Shown here one piece after another: positions 13,971 to 14,815 of a stretch of 14,815 bases of DNA. The DNA comes from Syntrophomonadaceae bacterium (GTDB lineage: Bacteria; Bacillota; Dethiobacteria; DTU022). Below the pieces are notes generated by a model. That model was not told the origin of the DNA, searched no databases, and saw only the letters and a program-made list of their open reading frames with translations. Made by a program: the position numbers and the translations under genes. The first letter of the stretch is position 1; each line of letters begins with the position of its first letter. The stretch lies in assembly GCA_007130585.1 (NCBI GenBank), contig SLSE01000124.1, positions 1 to 14,815 on the forward strand. The letters are read 5' to 3'.

Positions 13971-14815
13971 TCAACTGCGCAAAACGGCACCCAGGTCAAA
14001 AAGTGCCTGCTCAATATTTTTCTGGGCCCGGTTTACCTCGCTGTCGGTGAGAGTGCCTTCATCCCGCCTGAATGTAATTGAATAAGCCAGGCTGCGTTTT
14101 CCTTCAGGAATTTGCCTGCCCTCATAAAGATCAAAAAGCCTGACACTACTGACCAGACCGCCGCCGGCTTTTCTGATGGCCTGTTCCAGCCGCAGGGCGG
14201 AGATGTCGCGGGAGACAACCACCGCCAGGTCTCTTTTTGCTGCAGGATAGCGGGGCAGGGCAACAACTCTTGGCACAAGGTTGGCCATTTTACCAAGCAC
14301 TTCCATGTCAAGTTCGCAAACAGCTACCTGCTGGTCTATTTCCCATTCCCCGGCGACTTCCGGATGAAGCTGCCCCAAAAAGCCCACTTCCTCGCCGCAG
14401 GCGCTAATTATGGCGCACCTGGTCGGATGAGAAAAAGGCAGGGCCTGCGGAATGTAGCAGGTATCGTAAATTTGTAGGCGGTTGAAAAGTGTTTCCAGGA
14501 CACCTTTCAGGGCGAAAAAGTCTGCTTCCCGGGCGGGAACCAGCCAGTTCGGCTCCGGGATCAGACCGGTAACAGCCAGGGTCAGTTTAACTTTTTCACG
14601 GGGCAACACTGTCAGGGGCAATGACTCGGGCTCGTAAACCGAGCCAATTTCAAAAAGCCTCTGGTTAAGCTCCCGGTGGCTAAAGTTATGCTGCATCACT
14701 TTTAATAGCCCGGGCAGCTGGGTGGTCCGCATAACAGCCTGTTCCTCAGAAAAAGGATTACGAACCGGAACAGCCCGTCTCCTGTAATCATCGTCCGGCA
14801 GCCTGAGTTGAAGGA
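13971..14815 (-). CDS. pheT: Phenylalanine--tRNA ligase beta subunit, C-terminal part (runs off right edge)
   Basis: PheT and PheS form the heterotetramer that charges tRNA-Phe. The window holds the last 281 codons or so, in a frame that stays open to the right edge. NPFSEEQAVMRTTQLPGLL is the B6/B7 core signature, FEIGSVY and FFALKGVLETL follow, and the last ~95 residues form the ferredoxin-fold anticodon-binding domain (YPAAKRDLAVVVS ... FDLYEG ... SLAYSITFR). The C-terminus ends at LGAVLRS, as expected for a full-length subunit. An internal ATG at 14732 is not the start: the 27 codons before it continue the conserved sequence. pheS and the beginning of pheT would lie to the right. Confidence 0.95.
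   Translation of the reverse strand, partial: LQLRLPDDDYRRRAVPVRNPFSEEQAVMRTTQLPGLLKVMQHNFSHRELNQRLFEIGSVYEPESLPLTVLPREKVKLTLAVTGLIPEPNWLVPAREADFFALKGVLETLFNRLQIYDTCYIPQALPFSHPTRCAIISACGEEVGFLGQLHPEVAGEWEIDQQVAVCELDMEVLGKMANLVPRVVALPRYPAAKRDLAVVVSRDISALRLEQAIRKAGGGLVSSVRLFDLYEGRQIPEGKRSLAYSITFRRDEGTLTDSEVNRAQKNIEQALFDLGAVLRS

Noticed and set aside
13971..14732. Reading pheT as a complete 253-residue gene starting at ATG 14732
   Set aside because: The 27 codons before the ATG continue the conserved PheT sequence to the window edge, so the gene is simply cut by the window.
1..14815. Mobile elements, CRISPR arrays, tRNA genes or defence systems
   Set aside because: No transposase, integrase, regularly spaced repeats, cloverleaf-type sequences or defence-type domains were found; the window is filled by housekeeping genes.

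Overview
The window reads as a chromosomal housekeeping segment of a low-to-mid GC Gram-positive bacterium, most likely a Clostridia-type member of the Bacillota. This rests on the gene orders pheT-zapA-cvpA-(aag)-mutS2 and yceD-rpmF-plsX-fabH-fabD, on a class A PBP with a C-terminal PASTA domain, on strong AAGGAGG-type ribosome binding sites, and on heavy use of TTG and GTG start codons. No phage, IS, CRISPR, tRNA or rRNA signal was seen. I cannot name the genus from the sequence.

Layout. (1) Positions 1-3119, minus strand: a lipid/ribosome operon. A perfect-consensus promoter (TTGACA-17-TATAAT) sits in front of yceD (DUF177), rpmF (L32), plsX, fabH and a fabD gene that runs off the left edge. 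A terminator-like hairpin between rpmF and plsX probably acts as an attenuator; fapR, found in this cluster in many relatives, is absent. (2) Positions 3194-5867, minus strand: a single-chain ADP-forming acyl-CoA synthetase followed by a membrane-anchored NusG domain II protein. The latter has a short structured leader and ends in a hairpin just before the yceD promoter. (3) Positions 6056-9644, plus strand: an orphan two-site CheC phosphatase, then a 946-residue bifunctional penicillin-binding protein with its own extended -10 promoter. (4) Positions 9646-12940, minus strand: aag (3-methyladenine DNA glycosylase) overlapping mutS2, then an unrecognised 95-residue gene whose stop lies one base from the PBP stop (convergent). 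(5) Positions 13006-14815, minus strand: the 3' end of pheT, zapA and cvpA, closed by a very clear intrinsic terminator.

The five blocks serve core functions: phospholipid and fatty-acid initiation coupled to ribosome assembly, acyl-CoA energy metabolism, cell-wall synthesis and division, and DNA repair. All visible genes look intact, and the coding density is high, with no gene-free stretch over about 160 bases. I did not find a convincing undescribed multi-gene system. The best leads are the rpmF/plsX attenuator, the unusual frequency of TTG starts, the orphan CheC, the small mutS2-linked gene, and the folded leader of the NusG-II gene.
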